Shown piece after piece: positions 51,632-60,162 of a DNA stretch of 64,000 nucleotides (its first letter is position 1; each line of letters begins with the position of its first letter). The DNA comes from Streptomyces sp. MUM 203J. Lineage in GTDB: Bacteria; Actinomycetota; Actinomycetes; Streptomycetales; Streptomycetaceae. The translations under genes were made by a program, and so were the position numbers. Location: positions 50,537 through 114,536 of the forward strand of contig NZ_JADWYO010000011.1 of the NCBI RefSeq assembly GCF_022414595.1. The letters are read 5' to 3'. The notes below the pieces were generated by a model, which made no database searches, was not told the origin of the DNA, and was given only the letters and a program-made list of their open reading frames with translations.

Positions 51632-52126
51632 ATGCATGCTTCACGCGCCCTCGCGGTGGCCGCCACCGCCTGCGCGGTCCTGGGGCTGGGCGCCCCGCTC
51701 GCCGCCGCCGGGGGCAACGGCGGCAACGGTCCGACCGACCTCTCGGTCTCCCCCTCCGTCGTGCACCAGGGCGGTGTCCTGAACGTGCACGTCGAGGGGT
51801 GCAACCGAGGCGGCACCGTGACATCCAACGCGTTCCCCAGGACGCACCTGACGGTCACCTCCTCGGGCCAGACCGCCACGCCCAGGGTCTTCGACCACGC
51901 CACGCCCGGGCGGTACAACCTGGCCGTCCGGTGCAACGACAGCTCACGGGTCGCCACCGCCTCGTTCCGGGTCGTCCCCGGCCGGGGCGCGCAAGGCGGC
52001 CTCGGCGGCTCCGTGACCCCCAGCTCCACCGAAATGGCCGTCGGTGCCGGACTCGTGGGCACCGCGGCCCTCGGCGGCGCGCTGTTCATCAGCCGTCGCC
52101 GCAGCCTGAGCGGCGGAAAGGCCTGA
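51632..52126 (+). CDS. Secreted protein with C-terminal anchor (GGLGGSV type)
   Basis: 164 residues. Signal peptide (HASRALAVAATACAVLGLGA) ending at about 28. The exported part is a single small beta domain (TDLSVSPSVVHQGGVLNVHV, GTVTSNAFPRTHLTV, ATPGRYNLAVRCNDSSRVAT). The C-terminus reads AQGGLGGSVTPSSTE, then a membrane helix (MAVGAGLVGTAALGGALFIS) and RRRS. This tripartite tail resembles a sortase sorting signal, but without LPxTG; the protein at 52258 has the same GGLGGSV-helix-RRR tail. The neighbouring class F sortase could be the enzyme (inference). GGAGG lies 7 bp before the ATG. Confidence 0.85.
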   Translation: MHASRALAVAATACAVLGLGAPLAAAGGNGGNGPTDLSVSPSVVHQGGVLNVHVEGCNRGGTVTSNAFPRTHLTVTSSGQTATPRVFDHATPGRYNLAVRCNDSSRVATASFRVVPGRGAQGGLGGSVTPSSTEMAVGAGLVGTAALGGALFISRRRSLSGGKA

Positions 52127-52161
52127 CCGGCCGAACCTCCCGGCCCGGCCGAATACGCCCG

Positions 52162-52193
52162 TCGCCCCGAGTCCCGGCCAGGACTCGGGGCGA
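52162..52193. terminator. Bidirectional terminator hairpin
   Basis: A 13-bp perfect stem (TCGCCCCGAGTCC with GGACTCGGGGCGA) and a 6-base loop lie between the two convergent anchored-protein genes. Confidence 0.8.
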
Positions 52194-52257
52194 TGGCGTC
52201 GGAGGGCGGGTCCCAGGGCGCGTCGGCAGGGCCGGCCGTCCCGGACGCCGGAGCCCG

Positions 52258-52773
52258 TCAGTGGCGGCGGTTCACGGCCCGGCGGCGGATGATCAGCACT
52301 GTTCCGGCCGTCGCAGCCGCCACCAGCGCCGCGCCCCCGGCCAGCTCCCCGGCGTTCCACCCGCCGACGCTGCCGCCAAGTCCGCCCCGTACGCCCGAGG
52401 GCGTCACCGTGACCGTCCGCGTCGGCACCGCGGTGGAGCTGGTCGTCGGGGCCCGGGCTATGGTCAGCCGGGCCGTACCGGGCGCGCCCCCGGCACAGGT
52501 GAACGACACCGTGTAGACGGTGCCCCTGCGGGCGTCCCAGTCGACGGTGGCCGTGGCCGAGCCACCCGCCGGGATCGTGACCGTGTCGAAGACCGCTGCC
52601 GAGGCCATCGCGGTCCCTGGACAGCCCGGCGCGGAGAGCGTGACCCGGCCGCCGGGGCTGACCGTCGACGGGGAGACGGTGAAGGATTCCTGAGCGGCGG
52701 CCGTGGTCGGAGTGGTGAGGGCGAAAGCCGCCGCTCCGAGCAGGGCGGCGGAAGCGGCACCTGTCGCACGCAT
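52258..52773 (-). CDS. Secreted protein with C-terminal anchor, paralogous in layout to 51632-52126
   Basis: 171 residues. Signal peptide (ASAALLGAAAFALTTPTTAA). The exported part starts SFTVSPSTVSPGGRVTLSAP and resembles the start of the other protein (SVSPSVVHQGG), with two Cys (GCPGT and FTCAGG) that may pair. A Thr-rich stretch is followed by VRGGLGGSVGGWNAGE, the helix LAGGAALVAAATAGTVLIIR and RRAVNRRH. The shared GGLGGSV motif in both tails is seen directly. It is convergent with the other gene across a strong hairpin. The ATG at 52773 is chosen; two Met lie just upstream in some readings, without effect on the signal peptide. Confidence 0.85.
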   Translation of the reverse strand: MRATGAASAALLGAAAFALTTPTTAAAQESFTVSPSTVSPGGRVTLSAPGCPGTAMASAAVFDTVTIPAGGSATATVDWDARRGTVYTVSFTCAGGAPGTARLTIARAPTTSSTAVPTRTVTVTPSGVRGGLGGSVGGWNAGELAGGAALVAAATAGTVLIIRRRAVNRRH

Positions 52774-53064
52774 GGTCGTGAGCCTCCGGTCCCGAGGGGC
52801 GGCCGCGGAACGGGTTCCCGCGGCACGATGTGAATGACCCTCTCGGTCCGGAACGCTAGGAGCGCCCCCTTCGCCCCGCGAGCCCGGTAGGGCGAACGGG
52901 GCATTCCGCCACACGGGCGGGTCACCCCGCTTGCGCCTCCCCGGACCGTCGGGTACGCGGCGTCCGGCGGACCACACCCGGTCCGCGGGGACCGGCTCGC
53001 TCACCGGCGCGAGGCGCACCCGGTCCGGAAGCAGGAGTGATCCGCCGGGCACCGCCCGGTCCCG

Positions 53065-53829
53065 CTAGGAGGCCACGCCCGGGAACAGGGCCTGGAACGG
53101 CTCAGTCGTCGCGGCGACCCCCCGCCCGAACGGTGCGTCGATCGACCAGATCAGGAACAGGAGGAACGCGATCAGCGCGCTGTACAGACCGGCCAGGAGC
53201 AGCTCCCGCGACGTCCGCCGGATCTGCAGCGTGAAGATCAGCCCCACCGCGATGATCGCGCCTGTGATCAGCCCGAACCAGACGACGCCCGGCATGGTCT
53301 CACCCGCCGCGTCCGCCCGGGCGCTGCGCGCGTCGTCCGCCGCCGCCACCTGATCGACCATCGGCTGGTACGCCTCCGCCTCGTACTCGTCGGCCGGACG
53401 GTACTCGGTGACCGTGCGGCGCAGCTCCAGCAGCAACTGCGCGCCCTTGTCGGTGAGTTCTCCGGTGTCGGCCATCGTCCGCCACTCCGGCCCGGTGATC
53501 TGCCGGACGTACGCGTCCACGTCGGCGGAGATCCGCTCGTGCACATCCTGTGGCCACGCCTCGGAGCGCACCCGCACCTCGTGCAGCGCCTGTGCCTCCT
53601 GGCGCACACTCTCCTGGGCGGCACCCCGGCCCTCCCAGACGCCGGCGATCGCCAGGCCGATCACGATCGCGTACACGACGCCGATCATCATCGTCATGTA
53701 CTCGATGACGTCGGGAGTCTCGCTGGGGTCGTCGTCGTCCCCGACCCGGCGGTGATTGATGAAGACGATCGCGAGGACGACCGCACAGGCGGCGCCCATC
53801 GCGAGGGTGAGAGCAAGCCATTGCGACAA
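53065..53829 (-). CDS. DUF4239 (bestrophin-like) membrane protein
   Basis: 254 residues. Two N-terminal helices (LALTLAMGAACAVVLAIVFI and MMIGVVYAIVIGLAIAGVWE), a long soluble helical middle (QESVRQEAQALHEVRVRSEA, WPQDVHERISADVDAYVRQI) and two C-terminal helices (GVVWFGLITGAIIAVGLIFT and LLLAGLYSALIAFLLFLIWS). This is the DUF4239 layout, distantly related to bestrophin channels. The function is unknown. It ends 54 bp before the proline-rich gene's stop on the same strand but is downstream of it, so the two could be co-transcribed. Confidence 0.88.
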   Translation of the reverse strand: MSQWLALTLAMGAACAVVLAIVFINHRRVGDDDDPSETPDVIEYMTMMIGVVYAIVIGLAIAGVWEGRGAAQESVRQEAQALHEVRVRSEAWPQDVHERISADVDAYVRQITGPEWRTMADTGELTDKGAQLLLELRRTVTEYRPADEYEAEAYQPMVDQVAAADDARSARADAAGETMPGVVWFGLITGAIIAVGLIFTLQIRRTSRELLLAGLYSALIAFLLFLIWSIDAPFGRGVAATTEPFQALFPGVAS

Positions 53830-53883
53830 GAGAGTCTCCTCTTCCGGACGGTCGGTCGGGCACGAGTGCGGTTCCGGGGCCGC

Positions 53884-54471
53884 TCAGCGGCCACGGGGGC
53901 GGAGGACGGCGGCGGCGAAGACCGCGGGCGCCGTGATCAGCAGCACCACCGTCACCAGCGAGGGGCCGCTCTTCGTCTTCGGTCGCTGCACCCGGCGGTA
54001 CGAGGGCAGCGGCGCGAATGCCGGAGCGGGTGACGCCGCCGGAGCCGGGGACGGTGAGGGCGAGGGGGGCAGGGCCGGTGCCGGCGGCGGGGGAGGGGGC
54101 GGGGCCGGAACCGGCGGGGGCGGCGCGGCACGCCGCACCGGCGGGGGAGCGGACGCGGGCCTCGGGGGCGCAGTCGAAGACGGCGGGGGCGAGGGCGGCG
54201 GCGGAGGGGGATCTGGAGGCGCGGGAGCCGGGGACGGCGGGGGCGCCGGCGAGGAGGGCGGAGGTGTGGGCGGCGGCGAAGGCGGCGGCGTGCAGGTCGC
54301 ACCGCCGCCCGCAGCCGAGGTGGCCGTGACCCCGCCGGGCCCGGTCGAGGCGTAGGCGCAGGCGTCCGCCGCGGCGGACGGCGCGAGGAAGGGGGTGAGG
54401 ACGAGCGGCCAGGCCAGTGCCGCTCCTGCCAGCACCCGCGCGACAGGGGGGCCGTACACGCGCAAGAGCAT
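53884..54471 (-). CDS. Secreted proline-rich protein with C-terminal membrane helix
   Basis: 195 residues. Signal peptide (VARVLAGAALAWPLVLTPFL, cut near SAAADAC). A short Cys-containing part (DACAYASTGPGGVTATSAAG) is followed by about 95 residues of PPPSP/PAPPP repeats. Then comes RRVQRPKTKSGPS, the helix LVTVVLLITAPAVFAAAVL and RPRGR. The exported Pro-rich stalk with a terminal helix and basic tail resembles a surface protein held by membrane or sortase, though no LPxTG or GGLGGSV is present. The ATG at 54471 is supported by the signal peptide. Confidence 0.78.
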   Translation of the reverse strand: MLLRVYGPPVARVLAGAALAWPLVLTPFLAPSAAADACAYASTGPGGVTATSAAGGGATCTPPPSPPPTPPPSSPAPPPSPAPAPPDPPPPPPSPPPSSTAPPRPASAPPPVRRAAPPPPVPAPPPPPPPAPALPPSPSPSPAPAASPAPAFAPLPSYRRVQRPKTKSGPSLVTVVLLITAPAVFAAAVLRPRGR

Positions 54472-54779
54472 GATCGGACCAACGAGCGCGCAGGCCGGTT
54501 CGCGGCGCGATTCGCCTGATGGAGCGTTCCCTTCGAACGCCCGTCGCGGGAACACCCCTCTTGACCGGTGTCCGGCCTGTCCGTGATCGGCCCTGCCGTA
54601 ACGGACTTGACGGTCCGTCGGACAGCTCCCCGCAGACCTCCCCGAAGCCCCCGGAGGAGAAATTCGCCCGGGAACTTCCCGGGGCTTTGAACGCCCGCCG
54701 CCCTCCGGCCCGTACCTAAGGCCATGAAACGGCGCACCGCGGACGCCGCTGACGACCTTCACGGCGACGGGAGTTGAGA
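54472..54779. other. Divergent intergenic region, about 308 bp
   Basis: It lies between the proline-rich gene (-) and the repeat lipoprotein gene (+). No gene is seen; it contains the palindrome at 54667-54683. GGGAG lies just before the lipoprotein ATG. Confidence 0.4.
54667..54683. promoter_or_regulatory. 17-bp palindrome, operator candidate
   Basis: CCCGGGAACTTCCCGGG has two perfect 8-base arms around one central base. It lies 97 bp upstream of the lipoprotein start. The regulator is unknown. Confidence 0.45.
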
Positions 54780-55844
54780 ATGAAGACCTGGCGTAACGCC
54801 GCTCTGGCGGTGGCGACCGCTGCGGCGATGATGTCTCTGACGGCATGCGGGCAGGAGCAGGGGCTGGGCAGCCAGTCGGTGGGTGCCGCCGCTCCGGCGG
54901 GGAGCGGGTCGGGATACGGAGACGGCTACGGCGCCGGATACGGCAAGGGCACGGACGCCGCCGCCTCCGCGGAGACCACGGCAGCCGGGCAGCTCGGCAC
55001 CCAGGATTCGGCCAAGGGTACGGTCCTCACCGACAGCGAGGGCCGCACGCTGTACCGCTTCGACAAGGATTCCGCCAATCCGCCCAAGTCCGCCTGCGAG
55101 GGGGAGTGCGCCAAGGCCTGGCCCGTCGTGTCGGCCGAGGGCGCCAAGCCGCCCGCCGGGGTCGATCCCGCGGCGCTGGGCGTGCTGACCCGGGCCGACG
55201 GCACCAAGCAGCTCACCGTCGACGGCTGGCCGATGTACCGGTACGCGAAGGACGCCGAGCCCGGCGATGTGAACGGCCACGGGGTGGGCGGCACCTGGTA
55301 CGCGGCGGCCCCGGACGGCAGCAAGGCCGAGCCGGGCAAGGAGTGGGACGAGGACAAGGGCGGCGACAAGGACGCGGGCAAGGAGAAGGAGAGCGGAGGG
55401 GGCGAATACGACAAGGGAGGCGAGGGAGAGGACGAGGGAGGCGGCGACGCGCAGCCTGCCGACCGGGCGGGCCTGTCCGTCCGCAAGGATCCGAAACTGG
55501 GCGACATCGTCGTGGACCGCAAGGGCATGACGGTCTACCGGTTCACCAAGGACAACGCCTGGCCCATGAAGACCGCCTGTACCGGGGACTGCCTGGAGAA
55601 GTGGCCGGCGGTGGCACCGGTCGACAAGAACGACACCGAGGGCATCGTCTTCGAGGGCTCCGGCGCCAACCGCGGCTACGTGACCTTCAAGCGCCCCGAC
55701 GGCATCCAGCAGCAGACCATCGACTGCTGGCCGCTCTACACCTTCGCCGGGGACAAGAAGCCCGGCGACACCAACGGGCAGGGCGTCGGCGGCAGCTGGT
55801 ACGCCGTGGCCCCTGACGGGAAGCTGGTCGGAGCGCCCGAGTAG
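54780..55844 (+). CDS. SCO0930-type lipoprotein with paired secreted repeats
   Basis: 354 residues. The lipobox SLTACGQ (Cys near 23) follows a normal signal peptide. Gly/Tyr-rich (GYGDGYGAGYGKG) and acidic Lys/Glu/Gly (KEWDEDKGGDKDAGKEKESG) linkers separate repeat units of the PF03640 type: TVLTDSEGRTLYRFDKDSAN with CEGECAKAWPVVSAEG, and IVVDRKGMTVYRFTKDNAWP with CTGDCLEKWPAVAPVD. Each pairs with GGTWYAAAPDG or GGSWYAVAPDGK. The Cys pairs and Trp residues are conserved in both units. The role of this repeat is unknown; redox or metal binding at the surface has been suggested. As I recall, this is the SCO0930 family, next to rmdA in S. coelicolor as here. Confidence 0.88.
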   Translation: MKTWRNAALAVATAAAMMSLTACGQEQGLGSQSVGAAAPAGSGSGYGDGYGAGYGKGTDAAASAETTAAGQLGTQDSAKGTVLTDSEGRTLYRFDKDSANPPKSACEGECAKAWPVVSAEGAKPPAGVDPAALGVLTRADGTKQLTVDGWPMYRYAKDAEPGDVNGHGVGGTWYAAAPDGSKAEPGKEWDEDKGGDKDAGKEKESGGGEYDKGGEGEDEGGGDAQPADRAGLSVRKDPKLGDIVVDRKGMTVYRFTKDNAWPMKTACTGDCLEKWPAVAPVDKNDTEGIVFEGSGANRGYVTFKRPDGIQQQTIDCWPLYTFAGDKKPGDTNGQGVGGSWYAVAPDGKLVGAPE

Positions 55845-55869
55845 AGTCCCCCACGCGCGTCTCCGGCCT

Positions 55870-55915
55870 GGCCGGCCCGCCGCACCCCATCCCTCGCGGG
55901 AGCGGCGGGCCGGCC
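55870..55915 (+). terminator. Strong hairpin after the repeat lipoprotein gene
   Basis: A perfect 14-bp stem (GGCCGGCCCGCCGC with GCGGCGGGCCGGCC) with an 18-base loop lies 26 bp after the stop. It separates this gene from the methyltransferase-rmdA pair. Confidence 0.8.
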
Positions 55916-56118
55916 GCCTGCGCACGCCCGTTCGCCCGCCGTACACGGCACCGTGAGCCCGTCCGGGAACGCGCACGTGCCAGCGGTCTGTGACCAAGAA
56001 CGGATCGCATTTTTCCGTTTCCACTCGCCCTCTTGCCGGGCGATCAGTAGCCTCGGCTCGAACACCGGCCATGTGCATGGTCATGGCCGAACAACCGTGG
56101 CGACTGTGGGAGTCAACG

Positions 56119-56931
56119 ATGGAGCGTCCCGCCTGGGCACCGCCGGGCATCGACATCTCGGTGCCGAGCGTGTCCCGTATCTACGACTACTACCTGGGCG
56201 GCTCCCACAACTTCGAGTCCGACCGGGAAGCCGCCCGCAAGGCAATGGAGTTCATGCCGGGCCTCCCCAAGATCATGCAGGCGAACCGGGCCTTCATGCG
56301 GCGCGCGGTGCGGTACGCGCTCGACGAGGGCGTCACCCAGTTCCTCGACATAGGTTCCGGCATACCGACGTTCGGCAACGTCCACGAGGTCGCCCAGCGG
56401 ACCGACCCCGAGGCCCGCGTCGTGTACGTCGACCACGACCCGGTCGCCGTCGCCCACAGCCGGGCCGTCCTGGAGGGCAACGACCGCACCGCGATCGTCG
56501 CGGCGGACCTGCGCAAGCCGCAGGAGATCCTCGGCAGCCGCGAGGTGACCGGACTCCTCGACCTGGACCGGCCCGTGGCCCTGCTCCTCGTCGCCGTCCT
56601 GCACTTCCTGGAGGACGCCGACGACCCGTACAGCGCCGTGGCCGAACTCCGTGACGCGCTGGCGCCCGGGAGCCTGCTGCTCCTCACCCACGCCTCGTAC
56701 GAGGGCGTGCCCGTCCCGCAGGAGCAGGCGGGCGGCACGGTCGGCGTCTACCGGGACATCCGCAATCCGCTGGTGATGCGCTCCCGCGATGAGGTCGCCC
56801 GGTTCTTCGACGGCTTCGAGACGGTCGAGCCGGGCCTGGTGGCGCCGCCGCGCTGGCGTCCGGAGAGCGCGCCCGAGCAGGAGGATCCGTACGCCTTCTC
56901 GGGCTTCGCCGGGGTGGGGCGCAAGGAGTGA
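56119..56931 (+). CDS. SAM-dependent methyltransferase (DUF574 type)
   Basis: 270 residues. Features of the actinobacterial DUF574/Methyltransf_19 family: IDISVPSVSRIYDYYLGGSH with NFESDREAARKAMEF, then VTQFLDIGSGIPTFGNVHEV (SAM motif I), ARVVYVDHDPVAVAHSRAVL (acidic SAM ribose ligand), VALLLVAVLHFLEDADDPYS and LTHASYEG. The substrate is unknown. GGGAG 7 bp before the ATG at 56119 decides the start; the frame is open further upstream without support. Its TGA overlaps the GTG of rmdA by 4 bp (GTGA), so methyltransferase and c-di-GMP enzyme are made together. Confidence 0.9.
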   Translation: MERPAWAPPGIDISVPSVSRIYDYYLGGSHNFESDREAARKAMEFMPGLPKIMQANRAFMRRAVRYALDEGVTQFLDIGSGIPTFGNVHEVAQRTDPEARVVYVDHDPVAVAHSRAVLEGNDRTAIVAADLRKPQEILGSREVTGLLDLDRPVALLLVAVLHFLEDADDPYSAVAELRDALAPGSLLLLTHASYEGVPVPQEQAGGTVGVYRDIRNPLVMRSRDEVARFFDGFETVEPGLVAPPRWRPESAPEQEDPYAFSGFAGVGRKE

Positions 56932-59096
56932 ACGCACGGGAGCGGGCGTCCGGACCCACGGCGGGTCCGGACGCCCTGGAGGACAGACTCCGGCGGTTCG
57001 CGACCATCTGGAGCCGGGCCATCTTCCCGGTGACCGCCACGTCGATGACGCGCACCGAGTTCGAACAGCATCTGCTGCCGCTCGCCCGGCGGCTCAGTGC
57101 CGCGCTGCACGCCTCACCCTTCGACCCCGTGCCCGCCCAGGGCGTCGGGGCCGGGCTGGTGGACGCCCACTGCACCGACCCGGACGCGCTCAGCCGCACC
57201 CTCGGCGTGGTCGACTCCTACCTGGTGCTGTACTGCGGCGGAGACGACAGCACCAGGTCCGAGGACCTGAGGGCCCGCTGCGCCCGCCTCCAGCACGCAC
57301 TGGCCGCCGGGTTCGCCCGCGCGCTGCGCGAACGGACCCTCAGCGAGCAGGAGGCCATCGCCCGCTCCGCGCTGACGGCCCGAGCGTTCGCGGAGCAGGC
57401 ACTGCACGCCAGCCAGGCCCGGTTCCGCGCCGTCTTCGAGGAGGCGGCCATCGGTATCGGCATCGCGGACCTGGAAGGCAACGTCCTCGACGTCAACGAC
57501 GCCCTCACCCGGATGTTCGGCGGCCTGGAGACCATGGTCCGCGCGCGCAACGTCACCGAGTGGGTGCACCCCGAGGACGCCCCGCACGTGTGGAAGCTGT
57601 ACGGCGAACTCGTCCGCGGCGAACGCGAGCACTTCCAGGTCGAGAAGCCGTTCTACCGGACCGACGGCACCGTCCTGTGGACGAATCTGACGGTCTCGCT
57701 CCTCCGGGACACCGAGGGCCGGCCGCAGTACCAGCTCGCGCTGATGGAGGACACCACCGAGCGGCGGCTGCTGAACCTCCGTCTCCGGTACGAGGCCACC
57801 CATGACGCGCTGACCGGACTGCCCAACCGGAGCCTGTTCTCCGAGCGGCTGGAGAAGGCCCTGGCGGCCGGGGACGGCTCCCGGTTCGGGCTGTGCTACC
57901 TGGACCTCGACGGCTTCAAGGCCATCAACGACAGCCTCGGCCACGCGGCCGGCGACCGGCTGCTGGTGGAGGTCGCGGACCGGCTGGAGCACTGCGCCAC
58001 CGCGCCCGGTGAGATGGTCGCCCGGCTCGGCGGCGACGAGTTCGTGGCGCTCACCACCGGACCGTCCGTGAGCGCGCGGGACGCGGAGGAGCTGGCCGTG
58101 CGGATCCTCACCGCCCTGGCCGCCCCGATCAGCCTGGACGGCCGCGACATCACCGTACGGGGCAGCATCGGCATCGTGGAGGGCAGCGCCGGCGAGCGCG
58201 GCGCGGCGGAGGTGCTGCGCAGCGCGGACATCACCATGTACCGGGCCAAGTCGGCGGGCGGCAACCGCTTCGAGCGCGCCGACCCGGAGGCCGACGCCCG
58301 CGCCATCACCCGGCACGGGCTGACCACGGCCCTGCCCGCCGCCCTGGAGCGGGGCGAGTTCTTCATCGAGTACCAGCCGCTCGTCCACCTCGGTGACGGC
58401 AGCGTGCACGGTGCGGAGGCGCTGGTCCGCTGGTGCCACCCCCAGCACGGGGTGCTCGGTCCCGACCGGTTCATCCCGCTGGCGGAGCACACCGGGCTGA
58501 TCGTGCCGCTCGGCCGGTGGGTGCTGGAGGAGGCGGTGCGGCAGGCCCGGTTCTGGAAACACAGCCACACCGACGGCGGGCCGCTGCGCATCAACGTCAA
58601 CCTGTCGCCGACGCAGCTGCACCACCCGGGCCTCGTCGCGGACATCTCCGACGTCCTGGAGCACTCGGGCCTCGCTCCGGGCGCCCTGTGTCTGGAGGTC
58701 ACCGAGTCCGCGCTGATCGGTGCCGACGAGGACCGGCTCAAACCGCTGCGGCAACTGTCCGAGATGGGGGTCGACATCGCCCTGGACGACTTCGGCACCG
58801 GCTACTCCAACCTCGCCAACCTGCGGCGCCTCCCGGTCAGTGTGCTCAAACTGGACCGGTCCTTCACCCGGGGCATGCAGCAGCACCCGTGCGACCCCGT
58901 CGACCTGAAGATCGTGGAGGGCATCGTCAGCCTCGCCCACAGCCTGGACCTGGCGGTCACCGTGGAGGGCGTGGAGACCGCCGCGCAGGCCGAACAGCTC
59001 CGCGCGCTGGGCTGCGACACCGCCCAGGGCTGGTACTACGCCCGCCCCGGGACCCCGGAGAGCATCCACACGCTGGCTCTGGCGGACGCGGTGTAG
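56928..59096 (+). CDS. rmdA: PAS-GGDEF-EAL c-di-GMP turnover protein (RmdA type)
   Basis: 722 residues. An N-terminal helical region (about 1-155), PAS (about 162-280; RFRAVFEEAAIGIGIADLEG, VLWTNLTVSLLRDTEGR), GGDEF (about 287-450; THDALTGLPNRS, CYLDLDGFKAINDSLGHAAG, RLGGDEFVAL, intact active site) and EAL (about 464-715; IEYQPLVHLGDGSVHGAEAL, RINVNLSPTQL, CLEVTESALI, IALDDFGTGYSNL, LKLDRSF, TVEGVETAAQ). Both catalytic signatures are present, so it may make and break c-di-GMP. S. coelicolor RmdA (SCO0928) is a phosphodiesterase that affects aerial growth; the symbol is given from domain order and gene context. No membrane helix is seen. It is coupled to the upstream methyltransferase gene. 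Confidence 0.88.
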   Translation: MNARERASGPTAGPDALEDRLRRFATIWSRAIFPVTATSMTRTEFEQHLLPLARRLSAALHASPFDPVPAQGVGAGLVDAHCTDPDALSRTLGVVDSYLVLYCGGDDSTRSEDLRARCARLQHALAAGFARALRERTLSEQEAIARSALTARAFAEQALHASQARFRAVFEEAAIGIGIADLEGNVLDVNDALTRMFGGLETMVRARNVTEWVHPEDAPHVWKLYGELVRGEREHFQVEKPFYRTDGTVLWTNLTVSLLRDTEGRPQYQLALMEDTTERRLLNLRLRYEATHDALTGLPNRSLFSERLEKALAAGDGSRFGLCYLDLDGFKAINDSLGHAAGDRLLVEVADRLEHCATAPGEMVARLGGDEFVALTTGPSVSARDAEELAVRILTALAAPISLDGRDITVRGSIGIVEGSAGERGAAEVLRSADITMYRAKSAGGNRFERADPEADARAITRHGLTTALPAALERGEFFIEYQPLVHLGDGSVHGAEALVRWCHPQHGVLGPDRFIPLAEHTGLIVPLGRWVLEEAVRQARFWKHSHTDGGPLRINVNLSPTQLHHPGLVADISDVLEHSGLAPGALCLEVTESALIGADEDRLKPLRQLSEMGVDIALDDFGTGYSNLANLRRLPVSVLKLDRSFTRGMQQHPCDPVDLKIVEGIVSLAHSLDLAVTVEGVETAAQAEQLRALGCDTAQGWYYARPGTPESIHTLALADAV

Positions 59097-59174
59097 CAGG
59101 GCCCGGCGTACCCGGTGCGGCACGGTCCGGCGGGCGGGGGCCGACGCGGCGGGTCCGGGTGGCGCCCGGTGGCC

Positions 59175-60065
59175 TCAGCCGCCCCCCACCCCCACCCGCA
59201 GCAGCACCCGTCGCAGCTCCCGCGCGGCGCGCGGCGGCGCCACGTCGCTGCGGTGCGCCAGCGCCACGGTCCGTCGCAGCCCCGGTGGTGCCAGTGCCGT
59301 GACCCGCACGTCACGGCCCGCCCGCGCCGCCACCATGCGCGGCACCACGGCCAGCCCCAGTCCCGCCCGTACGAACCCCAGCACCGCGTCCATCTCGCCG
59401 CCCTCCACCGTGAAGGACGGCTCGAAGCCCTCCGCCCGGCACGCCGCGACCGTCAGCTCCCGCAGGTCGTACCCGTGCCGGAACATCACCATCGGCCGCC
59501 CCTCCAGATCCGCGATCCGCAGGGGACGCCGGGGTGCGGGGTCCGCCGCGGACGACACGACCACCAGGTCCTCCTGGAGCAGCTCCACCGTCGTCAGTGC
59601 CGGTGACGGGGCCGGCAGCGGCAGCACCACCAGCGCCAGGTCCAGCGCACCGCGCGCCAGCTCCCTCACGAGATCGTGCGACCCGCCCTCCTCGACCAGC
59701 AGCCTGATCCCCGGGTACAGGTCGTGGAACGCCCGCAGCACCTCCGGCAGCAGCCCCGTGCACAGGCTGGGCGTCGCCCCCAGCCGCACCCGCCCCCGCC
59801 GCAGCTGCGCCAGCTCCTGCACCTCGTGCCGGGCCGTGTCCGCGTCCGCCAGGATCCGGCGGGCCAGCGGCAGCAGGGCCTCACCCGCGTCCGTCAGCGC
59901 GATGTTGCCCCGCGCCCGGCTGAAGAGCTCCGCCCCCAGCTCCTTCTCCAGTGCCCGGATCTGCTGCGAAAGCGAGGGCTGCGACACATGGACCCGCTCG
60001 GCGGCCCGGGTGAAGTGCCGGGTCTCGGCGACGGCGACGAAGTACACGAGCTGCTGAAACTGCAT
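59175..60065 (-). CDS. LysR-family transcriptional regulator
   Basis: 296 residues. N-terminal winged helix-turn-helix: QQLVYFVAVAETRHFTRAAE, RVHVSQPSLSQQIRALEKEL, GAELFSRARGNIALTDAGEA. The C-terminal periplasmic-binding-like effector domain starts VRLGATPSLCTGLLPEVLRA. Divergent from sdhCAB with 97 bp between starts, so it is the likely regulator of that operon; LysR proteins usually control a divergent neighbour with a small-molecule co-inducer. A matching LysR box lies at 60088-60102. The ATG at 60065 was chosen because it begins the HTH exactly (MQFQQL). Confidence 0.93.
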   Translation of the reverse strand: MQFQQLVYFVAVAETRHFTRAAERVHVSQPSLSQQIRALEKELGAELFSRARGNIALTDAGEALLPLARRILADADTARHEVQELAQLRRGRVRLGATPSLCTGLLPEVLRAFHDLYPGIRLLVEEGGSHDLVRELARGALDLALVVLPLPAPSPALTTVELLQEDLVVVSSAADPAPRRPLRIADLEGRPMVMFRHGYDLRELTVAACRAEGFEPSFTVEGGEMDAVLGFVRAGLGLAVVPRMVAARAGRDVRVTALAPPGLRRTVALAHRSDVAPPRAARELRRVLLRVGVGGG

Positions 60066-60087
60066 GCTGCCACGATAAGCAGCAGTG

Positions 60088-60102
60088 ATAGGCAAGGGCT
60101 AT
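60088..60102. promoter_or_regulatory. LysR-box candidate in the lysR-sdhC divergent promoter
   Basis: ATAGGCAAGGGCTAT has ATAG/CTAT arms and the T-N11-A form typical of LysR binding sites. Downstream, TTGGAC (60124) and TAGCGT (60149) with 19 bp between them could be the sdhC promoter, with a start point almost at the ATG at 60163. Confidence 0.5.
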
Positions 60103-60162
60103 GGAGAGCAGGCCGACCATGTCTTGGACCTCTCGGGACCTGCGGCCCTAGCGTCCCGTGCC

